Part shown: positions 1-8,851 of the stretch, piece after piece | How positions within the stretch are numbered: position 1 is the first letter of the stretch | How the letters are laid out: each line of letters opens with the position of its first letter | NCBI GenBank assembly: GCA_023426265.1 | Contig: JAFABA010000230.1 | Coordinates: 1 to 27,929 of the forward strand | DNA length: 27,929 nucleotides | Origin: Bacillota bacterium | Lineage (GTDB): Bacteria > Bacillota > Clostridia > Christensenellales > CAG-138 | Direction of reading: 5' to 3' | Position numbers and translations under genes: made by a program | The notes under the pieces: model-generated | Database searches by the model: none | What the model was told of the DNA's origin: nothing | What the model saw: the letters and a program-made list of their open reading frames with translations, nothing else

Positions 1-2
1 GC

Positions 3-437
3 GAGGTGCTTGTTAACCCCCTGCACCTTGCGGCGATCTATTCCGCCTTTGTCAACGACGGCAGCATGATACGTCCCTATCTTCTCTACAGTGAAAACGC
101 AGTTCCTGCCTATTGGGTGGAAGGCGCGTTTTCCGCCGAGGCCGCAAACGCCGTTTCGGATGCGCTGGCCGGGGTGATAAGCTCTCCAAACGGAACAGGG
201 CACGCCGCCTACATGGAGGGCCTGCCTCTTGCGGGCAAGACGGGTACCGCTGAAATCAAGGCGACAAAAGACGATACAACGGGAACGGAACTGGGCTGGT
301 TCGTGGTATTCCCGACAGAGCGCAATGCCGCAAACTCCGTTATGATCGTAAGCATGGTGGAGGATGTAAAGGACCGCGGCGGCAGCGGCTATGTGGTCGG
401 AAAGGTGAGAGGGGTCCTGGAGGAATTGTTCACATAA
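3..437 (+). CDS. Class B penicillin-binding protein, C-terminal part (MecA/PbpC-like)
   Basis: This is the 3' end of a peptidoglycan transpeptidase; the reading frame is open to the left edge, so the first GTG at 6 is internal. The active-site motif KTGTAE is visible about 80 residues into the fragment, after a segment reading NPLHLAAIYSAFVNDG that is typical of the transpeptidase domain. The block around KTGTAE, the following TELGWFVVFP and VEDVKDRGGSGY resemble the low-affinity PBP family that includes staphylococcal MecA and B. subtilis PbpC. That is recognition by eye, and the family cannot be fixed without the N-terminal half. The SxxK serine and SxN motif lie outside the window. It ends 20 bp before the convergent stop of the next gene, with no obvious terminator hairpin between them. 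Confidence 0.9.
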   Translation, partial: EVLVNPLHLAAIYSAFVNDGSMIRPYLLYSENAVPAYWVEGAFSAEAANAVSDALAGVISSPNGTGHAAYMEGLPLAGKTGTAEIKATKDDTTGTELGWFVVFPTERNAANSVMIVSMVEDVKDRGGSGYVVGKVRGVLEELFT

Positions 438-457
438 CAGCGGGGATGGATTTGCGC

Positions 458-1012
458 TTACAGCTCCGCGATGACCCGGCAGGGCAACCCTGTCAGCTCC
501 GCATAATTCATGGGGTATGTATTTGCCGTGAAGCTTCCGTCCCCACGTGCAAGCACTTGCTGCAGGTTGCAAAGGTTTTCAACAATAAACGCGCCTCTGT
601 CCGCGCAATACTGGTCCTTTGGCGTGTGCTCCTTCTCCCTGCGCACTCCCGCAAAATCTATGCCGATGATAGAAACTCCCTTGTCAAGGAGGCGACCGAT
701 CAGTTCATCCGATAGCTGTGGATGCTCGCCAAAATACAGTTCGTTGCCGTATCCCACCTTTTCGATAAATCCCGTATAGAATGTCACAAACATGTTGCCG
801 GACACTCTGTTTAAATCAATATCCTCCGATGTGATATCCCGGCCTGTTACCCGGCTCACATCAAACACAACTGCTTTCCGCTTTGTAAACTCCAGCGGAA
901 ACTCCTTGTTCATGACGTCAAAATGTGTTCCAAGATGGCCGTTTAAACTTCTCTTATCCCCCGCATCCGCTCTCATTTGGGGTGTGACTTTCAAAGTAAT
1001 GTCAATCAGCAT
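458..1012 (-). CDS. Cyclase-family metal-dependent hydrolase (kynurenine formamidase-like)
   Basis: A 184-residue protein. Residues 26-33 read HLGTHFDV, the HxGTHxD metal-binding signature of the cyclase / arylformamidase family, giving H26, H30 and D32 as likely metal ligands. The usual following P-x-H is replaced by N-K-E, so the site is partly atypical. Members hydrolyse amide or lactam-type bonds in the cytoplasm; the substrate here is unknown. I chose ATG 1012 because GGAGG lies a few bases upstream and the protein then begins MLIDIT, the normal start of the family. An in-frame start at 1081 would add 23 unrelated residues and would lie within the -35 region. It is a single gene with its own promoter, convergent with the PBP gene. 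Confidence 0.85.
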   Translation of the reverse strand: MLIDITLKVTPQMRADAGDKRSLNGHLGTHFDVMNKEFPLEFTKRKAVVFDVSRVTGRDITSEDIDLNRVSGNMFVTFYTGFIEKVGYGNELYFGEHPQLSDELIGRLLDKGVSIIGIDFAGVRREKEHTPKDQYCADRGAFIVENLCNLQQVLARGDGSFTANTYPMNYAELTGLPCRVIAEL

Positions 1013-1052
1013 ATTCTTTCCTCCGGCATAAGAAATGTGAACGTTTGTATTT

Positions 1053-1081
1053 ACCATAACAAAGAAAGAGGCAGTTGGCAA
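1053..1081 (-). promoter_or_regulatory. Sigma-A-type promoter of the cyclase-family gene
   Basis: On the minus strand TTGCCA (1081-1076) and TATGGT (1058-1053) are separated by exactly 17 bp. The -10 lies about 40 bp upstream of the chosen ATG at 1012. It supports the 1012 start over the longer reading. Confidence 0.6.
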
Positions 1082-1153
1082 TTGGCGGCCTCACAAAAGT
1101 TATGGCGAAAGAAGCAGGATTCGGGGTTCGGATATTTGGCAAGCCGGGCTTGT

Positions 1154-1253
1154 GACAGCCCGCAGGCTTAGTGCCCAAGGGTATCTCCTGCCGAGGGCCG
1201 CTTCGTCCCGCGTTTGTTTTTCCGCTCTTCGAATCCCATTGAATCAATATGCA
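1154..1253 (-). repeat. Dispersed intergenic repeat family 1, copy B
   Basis: On the minus strand this begins with TGCATATTGATTCA (1253-1240) and, 45 bp later, has a 41-bp block (1194-1154) containing GCCTGCGGGC. Both blocks recur in the same order at 8756-8840 on the plus strand: the first is identical over 14 bp and the second matches at about 32 of 41 aligned columns by hand. The copy abuts the hairpin at 1254-1289. It accounts for most of the 326-bp gap between the cyclase and Nudix genes, and I see no credible gene there. Confidence 0.6.
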
Positions 1254-1289
1254 AAAGCAAAGGACACCCTTCAGGGTGTCCTTTGCTTT
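1254..1289 (-). terminator. Hairpin terminator downstream of the Nudix gene
   Basis: A perfect 16-bp stem (1254-1269 with 1274-1289) encloses the 4-base loop TTCA. On the minus strand the stem ends in CTTT and runs into TTGC. It lies 50 bp after the Nudix stop codon and so probably ends that transcript. Confidence 0.7.
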
Positions 1290-1338
1290 GAGAAGCTAGA
1301 CCGCTGAAATTAAATTGCTTGCGCCAATAATCTTTCAC

Positions 1339-1917
1339 TCATATCTCATTGGCGACGTTTATAATTTCTTTAAGTTTCCGGTTGAGTTTTCTGTATATTT
1401 CTTGCATCCAAGGTTCGTTTGACGCTGAAACGGCTTCTTCAATTCCCATCCATTTTACCCCGCTATTTTCATCGGGCTTTGTAATAAGTTTTTCATCCTC
1501 AAGCGCTTTCAATAAGAATGTAATATTCAAATGCAGATGAGATGATATGTATTTTCCTTTTTTCATATGTCCATCTACAGTTATGATTTCCAGTGAGAAA
1601 ATATGATCTGTCACTGGAACAACTTTTGTAATGCCTGTTTCCTCTTGAACCTCACGGATTGCAACTGAAAGGAGATTCTCCTCTCCATCCGCATGCCCGC
1701 CTGTCCAAGCCCATGATTTATATATATTATGATATATCATTAATAGTTTGTTTTCACTGGGGTTTATCACCCAAGCGGAAGCAGTAAAATGTGCAGTTTC
1801 ATTGCTTCTTGTCAAAACATCATGATTATAATCTATATACTTTAACATGATTCTTTTGTCGTTTTCTTCCTGCTCATTATAAGCTATATAATTCTGTATC
1901 TGTTTTTTTAAAAGCAT
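1339..1917 (-). CDS. Nudix hydrolase
   Basis: A 192-residue pyrophosphohydrolase of the Nudix superfamily, which cleaves X-linked nucleoside diphosphates using Mg2+. Residues 74-96 fit the Nudix box Gx5Ex7REUxEExGU exactly: G74, E80, R88-E89, E92-E93, G95, I96. The N-terminus (YNEQEENDKRIMLKYI) resembles a common clostridial Nudix group. ATG 1917 is preferred because AGGAG stands 8 bases upstream. The open frame runs on to 2124, but the extra 69 residues look unrelated and overlap the region upstream of the next operon. The substrate cannot be read from sequence. It is a single gene followed by a strong hairpin, and it is divergent from the response regulator at 2252. Confidence 0.9.
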   Translation of the reverse strand: MLLKKQIQNYIAYNEQEENDKRIMLKYIDYNHDVLTRSNETAHFTASAWVINPSENKLLMIYHNIYKSWAWTGGHADGEENLLSVAIREVQEETGITKVVPVTDHIFSLEIITVDGHMKKGKYISSHLHLNITFLLKALEDEKLITKPDENSGVKWMGIEEAVSASNEPWMQEIYRKLNRKLKEIINVANEI

Positions 1918-2192
1918 TCGTCTTTCTCCTATTTCGATTTCATAGATCAAGCATACGTAGCAGATGGGCAAATGAGCAAACATGCCGGGAATGTCACTTG
2001 CTTGCAGCGCCTCGATTACATTGGCAAGAACAATTACCTGTTTCATAAAAAAATATATGCCTAGAATATCACATAATAGTGAAAAAAGTATATTGGCGCG
2101 GGATTGTTTTCTCCTTTGGGACATCTCTGATATGGTTTCAAACAGTAGATGCGTAGTTGATCTGCAAAACGATACGGCAAGATCCAGCCGCG

Positions 2193-2222
2193 TTTATTCT
2201 GCGTTTACATTGGTGATATACT
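2193..2222 (+). promoter_or_regulatory. Autoregulated promoter of the response regulator, two 11-bp half-sites
   Basis: TTTATTCTGCG (2193-2203) is followed directly by TTTACATTGGT (2204-2214), so the TTTA cores are exactly 11 bp apart. A good -10, TATACT, follows at 2217-2222, and the GTG start is at 2252. Direct 11-bp repeats in place of a -35 are the usual arrangement for OmpR/PhoB-class activators. The same half-site occurs four times before the transporter genes (4015-4058), which suggests that this regulator binds both. The rest of the 1918-2251 gap holds nothing else I can name. Confidence 0.6.
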
Positions 2223-2251
2223 ATAAACAAAATTGCGAAGGAGCGCTCACT

Positions 2252-2929
2252 GTGGCTGCCATTCTGGTCATCGACGACGATCCGTATATCCGCGAGCTTG
2301 TCGGCACCCTGCTGCAAGGCGCGGGCTTCTCTGTCGCGGAAGCGAGCGGCGGGCGCGAGGCGCTCCAAAAGCTCGGCGAAAGCAAGGTCGATCTGTGCGT
2401 TCTGGATCTGATGATGCCGGGCATGGACGGCTTCGAGTTTTGCCGGCTTGCGCGGCGCTATTATGCGCAGCTGCCCATCCTGATGTTGACGGCCAAAGGT
2501 GAAATCAGCCAGAAGGTGAAGGGCTATGAGCTGGGCGCGGACGATTATCTGACCAAGCCGTTTGAGGGCGTCGAGCTGATCCTGCGCGTGAAGGCCCTGC
2601 TCCGGCGCTGCAGCATCGCCGTTTCGCAGTCGGTGCAGATCGGCACGCTGACGATGGACAAATCGAGTTATACGGTAACGTTTGACGGCGTGCCAAGCGA
2701 CATTCCCATGAAGGAGTTCGAGCTGCTGTTCAAGCTGGGCGGTTCGCCTGGAAAAACCTTTGCGCGCGATCAACTGATCGAAGATGTGTGGGGCTACGAC
2801 TTTGACGGCAATGAGCGCACTTTGGATGTGCACATCAACCGTCTGCGTGAACGCTTCCCTGCGGAAACGTATGGCTTCAAAATCACAACCGTCCGCGGGC
2901 TTGGCTACCGGCTGGAGGTAATCCAATGA
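2252..2929 (+). CDS. OmpR-family response regulator
   Basis: A 225-residue cytoplasmic DNA-binding regulator. The receiver domain (about 1-115) has the acidic pair at D8-D9, the phospho-acceptor D52 in VLDLMMPGMDG, T80 and K102 in LTKPF. The winged-helix output domain (about 130-225) ends in ITTVRGLGYRLE. I chose GTG 2252: AAGGAG lies 9 bases upstream and the receiver fold starts at once. The open frame continues upstream to 1982, but that part covers the promoter. The stop overlaps the kinase start by 4 bp (ATGA), so the two are translationally coupled. Its probable targets are its own promoter and the downstream ABC transporter promoter, judged by shared 11-bp repeats. Confidence 0.95.
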   Translation: MAAILVIDDDPYIRELVGTLLQGAGFSVAEASGGREALQKLGESKVDLCVLDLMMPGMDGFEFCRLARRYYAQLPILMLTAKGEISQKVKGYELGADDYLTKPFEGVELILRVKALLRRCSIAVSQSVQIGTLTMDKSSYTVTFDGVPSDIPMKEFELLFKLGGSPGKTFARDQLIEDVWGYDFDGNERTLDVHINRLRERFPAETYGFKITTVRGLGYRLEVIQ

Positions 2930-4005
2930 ACCAAAAAGAAAACCGAGAGCACAAACCGTCGTGGGGGTTCGCCCTGCTGATATCCTTCGCCTCTTTTGCG
3001 GCCAGCTTTGCCGCAGGGTATAAGCTTTCGCTGCTGCTGTTCCGCCTCACCGGCCGCCCGGGCGATATCTGGGCTGCCATCATCACGGGGATGCTCGGCA
3101 TATGCATTTTCGCGCTGGGCGTGAAAATCGTGACGGAGATAGGGCAGCGTCATAAGGGCAGCCGGTTTGACAGAACCCGCGGCAGGCTGATGATCGATAC
3201 GACCCTCGAAGCGATGGACCGTATCGCGCGCGGCGATTTTAACGTCTTTGTGCCGGTGGACGAGCACAACCCTTTTTCCGAAATTACCGAAAGGGTCAAC
3301 AAAATGGCGCGGGAGCTGGGCACAATGGAAAACCTGCGGCAAAGCTTCATCTCCGACGTCTCGCATGAGATACAGTCGCCGCTGACATCCATCAGCGGGT
3401 TTGCGGCGTTGCTGAAAAATGAAGCGCTCACCCCGCAGCTCAGAGCGCACTATATCGACGTGATCGAGATGGAGGCCAAACGGCTTTCCCGACTCAGCGA
3501 AAACCTCCTGCGTCTCTCGATGCTGGAGAATGGCGCGCAACCGCTGACCGTCACCTCGTTCGCGCTGGATAAGCAGATCCAGAATGCCGTACTGATGCTG
3601 GAGCCGCAGTGGATGGCCAAGAACCTCGACATTTCCGTGGCGCTCGAAAAGTTAAGCTTCAGCGGCGACGAGGGGCTTTTGAACCAGGTATGGGTCAATC
3701 TGCTGCACAACGCCATCAAATTCACACCGGGGATGGGGAAGATCAGCGTGACGCTTACAAAAGGGGAGCGCGGTGCTGTTTGCCATATCGCCGACACCGG
3801 CACAGGTATCTCCGGAGAGGATTTGATGCACATCTTCGAGCGCTTTTATAAGGCCGACAAGGCCCGCGACCGGGCATTGGGCGGCAGCGGGCTGGGCCTC
3901 TCCCTGGTAAAGAAGATCGTGGAACTGCACGGCGGCACGGTAACGGCGGAAAGCGAGCCCGGCCGGGGCAGCACATTCGTGGTGACTTTGCCCATCTCAA
4001 AATAG
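2926..4005 (+). CDS. Two-component sensor histidine kinase
   Basis: A 359-residue membrane kinase and partner of the preceding regulator. Two hydrophobic helices (about 14-37 and 46-69) leave only a very short outer loop, so it may sense within the membrane or through the transporter and not by a large external domain. A HAMP-like segment follows (about 75-130). The phospho-acceptor is H147 in DVSHEIQSP; the ATPase domain has the N box (NLLHNAIKFTP), DTGTGI and GGSGLGLSLVKK. The short-loop kinase next to an ABC-2 exporter resembles intramembrane-sensing drug or envelope-stress systems. That role is inference. It ends 10 bp before the first half-site of the transporter promoter. Confidence 0.95.
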   Translation: MNQKENREHKPSWGFALLISFASFAASFAAGYKLSLLLFRLTGRPGDIWAAIITGMLGICIFALGVKIVTEIGQRHKGSRFDRTRGRLMIDTTLEAMDRIARGDFNVFVPVDEHNPFSEITERVNKMARELGTMENLRQSFISDVSHEIQSPLTSISGFAALLKNEALTPQLRAHYIDVIEMEAKRLSRLSENLLRLSMLENGAQPLTVTSFALDKQIQNAVLMLEPQWMAKNLDISVALEKLSFSGDEGLLNQVWVNLLHNAIKFTPGMGKISVTLTKGERGAVCHIADTGTGISGEDLMHIFERFYKADKARDRALGGSGLGLSLVKKIVELHGGTVTAESEPGRGSTFVVTLPISK

Positions 4006-4014
4006 GGTTCCGGG

Positions 4015-4068
4015 TTTACATTCCGTTTAAGTTGCATTTAACCTCCGTTTAATTGGCGGCGATATAAT
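4015..4068 (+). promoter_or_regulatory. ABC transporter promoter with four 11-bp response-regulator half-sites
   Basis: TTTA cores start at 4015, 4026, 4037 and 4048, exactly 11 bp apart. The four units are TTTACATTCCG, TTTAAGTTGCA, TTTAACCTCCG and TTTAATTGGCG. The consensus -10 TATAAT is at 4063-4068, ten bases after the last TTTAA, and no canonical -35 is present at the right spacing. Two dimers of an OmpR-class activator would fit this array. The half-site resembles TTAACA-like PhoP boxes of Bacillus in form only. The response regulator encoded at 2252 is the obvious candidate ligand, since its own promoter carries the same unit twice. Confidence 0.7.
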
Positions 4069-4098
4069 AAAGCCATCCATTGAACGGAGGTATTATTT

Positions 4099-4166
4099 AT
4101 GGGTACGATCACGGTTTTGAAAGAGAACGGTATGGCGTTGAGCCCGGCCACCTTGGAGGTGCCCGC

Positions 4167-4170
<4 letters not shown>
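4099..4170 (+). CDS. 23-codon leader ORF coupled to the ABC ATPase
   Basis: GGAGG at 4086-4090 stands 8 bases before ATG 4099. The frame encodes 23 residues (starts MGTITVLKEN, ends LEVPA) and stops at TGA 4168-4170, which overlaps the ATPase start ATG (4167) as ATGA. The ATPase has its own GGAGGT at 4154-4159, inside this ORF. The layout is that of a translated leader that opens or couples the downstream start. The peptide matches no family I know. It could also be a remnant of a longer gene. Confidence 0.5.
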
Positions 4171-5107
<937 letters not shown>

Positions 5108-5111
<4 letters not shown>

Positions 5112-5932
5112 ACCAAGCAGTTTTGGGGCAGGCCAGAATGAAATCAAGGTTTATGAGGGAGCTGAACGCCGTGGTGACCATCGCGGCAAGGGACATCACG
5201 CTGTTCTTCAAGTCGCCGGGGATGATCATCATGAGCCTCGCGATGCCGCTTTTGATGATGGGGATGCTGGGCGGCAGCCTGGCGCAGAACATGGCGGGTA
5301 GCCTCGGCTTCAATTACGGCCCGTTTATGCTCGTCGGCATGCTGGTCAACATGCTGTTTATGACCACGACGGGCGGCATCACTTCGCTGGTGGAGGACCA
5401 CTTCACGGATTTCACGCAGGAGATGATGATCTCTCCGGTGTCGCGATATTCCATCGTGATCGGAAAGATCGCCGGGTCGTCCTTTGGCGCGATCGTCAGC
5501 ATGTTGGGAACGCTGATCGTTGGGCTGGTCATGGGCATCACGCTGCCGGTAGGCCAGATGCTGGCTATCCTCGCGTTGTCGCCGCTGATGTGCCTGTCGG
5601 CCGGCGCGCTGGCCATGATCGTGATCGGGCTGGTGAAGAGCAACAAGATGGCGAACATGGCCGTGATGCTGATCACCATGCCGCAGATGTTTCTGTCCGG
5701 AGTGATCATCCCGATCAACAACGCCAGCGGCGTGCTGTTCGTGTTGAGCCGGATAATGCCGATGACGTACTGCCTTGATCTGGTGCGCGCGGTGGTTTAC
5801 GCCGGGACGCCGGAATATTCAAGCGTGGTGCTGTTCAACCCCGCGGTGACACTCATCGCCATCATCGCACTCACGGTTGTTTGTCTTATCATTGGCACGT
5901 TTTTCTTTGCCCGAAGCGAGAAGAACAGGTAA
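5108..5932 (+). CDS. ABC-2 family transporter permease
   Basis: A 274-residue integral membrane protein with about six hydrophobic segments (near 35-55, 68-90, 118-142, 146-172, 180-198 and 245-268). It has the ABC-2 pattern SPVSRYSIVIGKI after the second helix and FLSGVIIPI before the last periplasmic-side segment. It pairs with the ATPase encoded just upstream, from which it is coupled by ATGA. With the two-component system ahead of it, the pair is most likely an inducible exporter for an antimicrobial, lipid or toxic compound; no substrate clue is visible. Confidence 0.93.
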
Positions 5933-5969
5933 ACGAAGCCGGTCTGAAAAGTATATGGAACAGATAACA

Positions 5970-5993
5970 GGGGGTGCGACGAGCATCCCCTTT
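5970..5993 (+). terminator. Possible terminator of the ABC exporter operon
   Basis: GGGGGTGC (5970-5977) can pair with GCATCCCC (5983-5990), with one G-T pair and a 5-base loop, followed by only TTT. The position, 38 bp after the permease stop, fits. The short T-run makes it modest. Confidence 0.4.
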
Positions 5994-6465
5994 GCATGCA
6001 ATAAATTCTATACAAAGGAAGTGTATAAGGCAAAGCGCAGGGGATGGGCAGCGCAAGCCGGCGTACGCGGACAGCGCTGTCAGCGCCAGCGTCGCGTGAA
6101 GCCGTTGGATTGTTTTCAATGGCTTGATATGATTTGAATTGGGTTGCAAAGCGCCTGAAGGATGAAAGAGCGCGCTGACAGTTTCCAGAACCCAGACGGC
6201 TTGGCATTGACAAATCTCCGAGCATGCCGCATGAAAAAAGCTTTGTCTGCATTACCTCTTTGCGATAGAATAAAATAAAAGCGGTTGCGCACACAAGCAG
6301 CCTCCTCCTCTCGGCCGGTCATTTTTAGAAACGGATACAGAAAAAGAGCCCACGCATATCGACGAAAAGCAATAGCGCGCATGCCGGATCTTAGGAAAGC
6401 ATCAACGCTTATTACATGGAGACGATTCCAAGCTGAACGATAAGAATAGCAGGTCCGCGCAGCAG
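5994..6465. other. Gene-free stretch before the PRD regulator
   Basis: About 470 bp without a credible gene; open frames here lack ribosome sites and recognisable content. It contains a perfect 12-bp palindrome, GACAGCGCTGTC (6070-6081), in a G+C-rich part, then A+T-richer DNA leading to the regulator. I could not pick a convincing promoter. Confidence 0.4.
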
Positions 6466-6480
6466 AAGTGAGGGGGCAAT

Positions 6481-8025
6481 ATGACAGATTATGAGTTGAA
6501 TTTTAAAAAGATTTTTGAATTTCTGCTTCAGACGCAGGCGTTTACCACCCTCGATACCCTCTCCGAACATGTAGGGCTCTCAAAGCGTTCCGTACAGAAT
6601 TATATTGAAAAATTGGATGGCTGGTTTGTGGAAAATGCTCTTTCAAACACCCGGATCGAGCGGAAACGCGGATATGGCGTGCGCCTGGCTACCACCTCGG
6701 AGGAGCGCAAAAACCTGGAACGGCTGCTCATTTTTCAGGGGCTGAATATCCACAGCGGCGACGCGAAGCGCAGGCTCGATATTCTGAAGCAGCTTTTGTT
6801 CCTGGAGGATGAGGCCACTATTCAGGGCTTGGTTTCCCGATTTTATGTCAGCCGTACTACCATTCTGTCGGATCTGGATTGGGCGAGCTCGTGGCTGTCC
6901 CAATACAAACTCCGCCTTTTCAAGACGCAGCGCCGGGGTATTGAAATTATCGGCGGCGAGATCGACCGCCGCAACGCGATCGCCGGCTTCTTCGACGCCT
7001 GCGGCCAGGGCACGATCACTTGTTTCGAGGGGCACCGGCTGCTGCGGCGTATCGACGAGAAAAGTCTGGGCAATCTGATCAAGGTCTACGCCGAGGATAC
7101 GGTTCTCAAGGTGGCCAGAATCATTGAAGACGCCGAGCGGGAGTTTGACTTTATCCTGCTGGACGATTTCTACACGTCTTTGCTTACACATATGGTCATC
7201 AGCGTGTTCAGAATCACCAACGGCAACTATGTTTCCAGCGAATTTCTGCCTCCGGACGAAACATTCAGCCCGTTGGAAACGAGAACCGCCGAGTATATCG
7301 CGCAACGCATCAGGCGAGTGCTCCACGTCTCTCTTCCCCCTGCGGAGCAGGCCTATATCTGCATTCATTTGATCGGCTATAACGCCTTCCGCGTGGACCA
7401 GGACCGGGGCTTTTCCTTTTATCAGAAGGCCGAGCGTCTGGCAGTCAGCTTGGTGGAGGCTGTGGACAGCAAGCTGAGCACCCAGTATTTTAAGGATAAA
7501 ATGCTGTTTTTGGGCCTTTATCTCCATTTCAAAACGGCCGTATACCGCCTGAAGGTAACAAGCTACGTATCCAAAGGCCGCAACATTGTTCCCACCACGG
7601 ACTGGCTTGAGCTCTATGAAGCCATTCGGGCATCCAGCAAGCTTTACGAGCAAATATTCTCCGTCACCGCCGACGAGGAGGAGTTACTTTCTCTCTGCTG
7701 CTTTTTCCTGCTTTCCCAGCGGAGAAATGCGGTCTGTCTCCAAGCGCTTCTGGTGAGCAATCTGGATATCATTCCTCGAATGGACCTGATCCGTGACATC
7801 GAACAGCATCAGCCTAAAATCAGGCTTATTGACAGCTGTTCCCCGCAGCAACTGTCCGAATGGCCCAACAATGGATTTTCCTTCGTCATCTCCACGGAGC
7901 CCTTGCCCCATACCCCCTATCCCTGTGTGGACCTGTCCAAAGTCCCGAAGAAGGACTATCTCTTAGCAATCAACGCCTACATACGGAAAGAGATCTTATA
8001 CCGTCAGGGAGGAAGCGCATGCTGA
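6481..8025 (+). CDS. PRD-domain transcriptional regulator (BglG/MtlR type)
   Basis: A 514-residue PTS-controlled regulator. Two N-terminal helix-turn-helix domains are visible (about 8-65 and 95-150; SKRSVQNYIEKL and VSRTTILSDLDW). Two PTS regulation domains follow (about 185-300 and 305-400), with histidines in LLTHMVISVF, YICIHLIGY and LGLYLHFK as likely phosphorylation sites. The last part (about 415-490) has the outline of an EIIB domain, ending FVISTEPLP, but where the phosphocysteine loop should be it reads LVSNLDIIP, so it cannot be phosphorylated there. DNA-binding HTH domains point to an activator and not to an RNA antiterminator. GAGGGGG precedes ATG 6481. It overlaps the HAD gene by 7 bp and probably controls the facing PTS operon. 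Confidence 0.92.
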   Translation: MTDYELNFKKIFEFLLQTQAFTTLDTLSEHVGLSKRSVQNYIEKLDGWFVENALSNTRIERKRGYGVRLATTSEERKNLERLLIFQGLNIHSGDAKRRLDILKQLLFLEDEATIQGLVSRFYVSRTTILSDLDWASSWLSQYKLRLFKTQRRGIEIIGGEIDRRNAIAGFFDACGQGTITCFEGHRLLRRIDEKSLGNLIKVYAEDTVLKVARIIEDAEREFDFILLDDFYTSLLTHMVISVFRITNGNYVSSEFLPPDETFSPLETRTAEYIAQRIRRVLHVSLPPAEQAYICIHLIGYNAFRVDQDRGFSFYQKAERLAVSLVEAVDSKLSTQYFKDKMLFLGLYLHFKTAVYRLKVTSYVSKGRNIVPTTDWLELYEAIRASSKLYEQIFSVTADEEELLSLCCFFLLSQRRNAVCLQALLVSNLDIIPRMDLIRDIEQHQPKIRLIDSCSPQQLSEWPNNGFSFVISTEPLPHTPYPCVDLSKVPKKDYLLAINAYIRKEILYRQGGSAC

Positions 8026-8675
8026 AGCTTGTCATACTCGATTTGGATGGCCTGATGCTGGACACGGAGCGCATCTATCTGTCCGCTTTTTCCACCGTCT
8101 GCGCGCGCTTCGGTCTGCCGGATCACCGTGACATCTATCTCAAGACCATCGGCGCTGACGACGAGCAGGAACGCATCTTATACGGCGCCGCATTTCCGCA
8201 TATAGACAGCAACCTCTTTCTCGATGAAATTCAGGCCGTCAGCGCGCAGATGATTGAGGACGGACATCTGACCGTCAAGCCCGGCCTGTTCAAGCTGCTG
8301 GACGCGATTGATCAAATGGGCGGTATCCTCAAGGCTGTCGTTACGTCTAGCCTCGAGGAGGTTTCTCTGAAGCTTCTGGCTCAAAACGGAATCCTGCATC
8401 GTTTGGATGGGGGCATCTACCGGGAAATGGTTTCGAATGGAAAGCCCGCTCCGGACTCGCATTTGCTTTGCTGCCGGATGTTTTCCGTCTCTCCCGGGGA
8501 TGCGCTGGTTCTGGAGGATTCCGAAAATGGTCTTCGCGCGGCTCAGGCTGCCGGCATCCCGGCCATTGCCGTGCCGGACCTGCTGGAACCTTCCGCGGAT
8601 ATCTTGTCCCGCTGTCTCGCCAGATGCGGCGATCTGGAGGAGGTCATCCCTTGGCTGGAAGAAATCAACAAATAA
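8019..8675 (+). CDS. HAD-superfamily sugar-phosphate hydrolase / beta-phosphoglucomutase-like
   Basis: A 218-residue cytoplasmic HAD protein. Motif I is DLDGLMLDTE with D8 (nucleophile) and D10; motif II is VVTSS (T109); motif III is GKPAPD (K142); motif IV is LEDSENG (D167). A helical cap lies at about 17-85, as in the beta-phosphoglucomutase/phosphatase group. ATG 8019 is used, with GGAGG 5-9 bases before it; the open frame upstream overlaps the regulator. The 7-bp overlap means co-translation with the PRD regulator, suggesting it acts on a phosphosugar made by the neighbouring PTS. Whether it is a mutase or a phosphatase cannot be told from motifs alone. Confidence 0.88.
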   Translation: MLKLVILDLDGLMLDTERIYLSAFSTVCARFGLPDHRDIYLKTIGADDEQERILYGAAFPHIDSNLFLDEIQAVSAQMIEDGHLTVKPGLFKLLDAIDQMGGILKAVVTSSLEEVSLKLLAQNGILHRLDGGIYREMVSNGKPAPDSHLLCCRMFSVSPGDALVLEDSENGLRAAQAAGIPAIAVPDLLEPSADILSRCLARCGDLEEVIPWLEEINK

Positions 8676-8740
8676 AGAGATCGGCCCGATTATGCATGCT
8701 CATGAATTTTCGCTGGTATGGGCAACGGAAAGGGGCTGTC

Positions 8741-8780
8741 GCGGCGTGCATACAGTGCATATTGATTCATTGCACGCCGC
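8741..8780. repeat. Inverted repeat, 10-bp stem, enclosing the repeat family 1 core
   Basis: GCGGCGTGCA (8741-8750) is matched exactly by its complement at 8771-8780, with a 20-base loop that holds most of the TGCATATTGATTCA core of repeat family 1. A second inverted pair, CTTCGGCG (8800-8807) and CGCCGAAG (8840-8847), follows. The 316-bp gap after the HAD gene is thus mostly structured, non-coding DNA. Confidence 0.55.
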
Positions 8781-8840
8781 CGCAGCGGGTTCGGCGAGCC
8801 TTCGGCGGGATACGCCTCGGCACTGGGCCTGCGGGCCGTC
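8756..8840 (+). repeat. Dispersed intergenic repeat family 1, copy A
   Basis: This shares TGCATATTGATTCA (8756-8769) and a 39-bp block (8802-8840, with GCCTGCGGGC) with the copy at 1154-1253 on the other strand, in the same order. The spacer between the blocks is 32 bp here and 45 bp there. Both copies lie between convergent or tandem gene ends next to a terminator hairpin. A similar start may lie as far left as 8690, but that part has no partner in this window. Confidence 0.6.
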
Positions 8841-8851
8841 GCCGAAGGAGA

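Noticed and set aside
1982..2251. Long N-terminal extension of the first response regulator
   Set aside because: The segment covers the promoter and half-sites and resembles no domain; GTG 2252 has a ribosome site and starts the receiver fold.
2138..2926. 262-codon frame antisense to the response regulator
   Set aside because: It is a composition shadow of a G+C-rich gene; it has no family content and no ribosome site.
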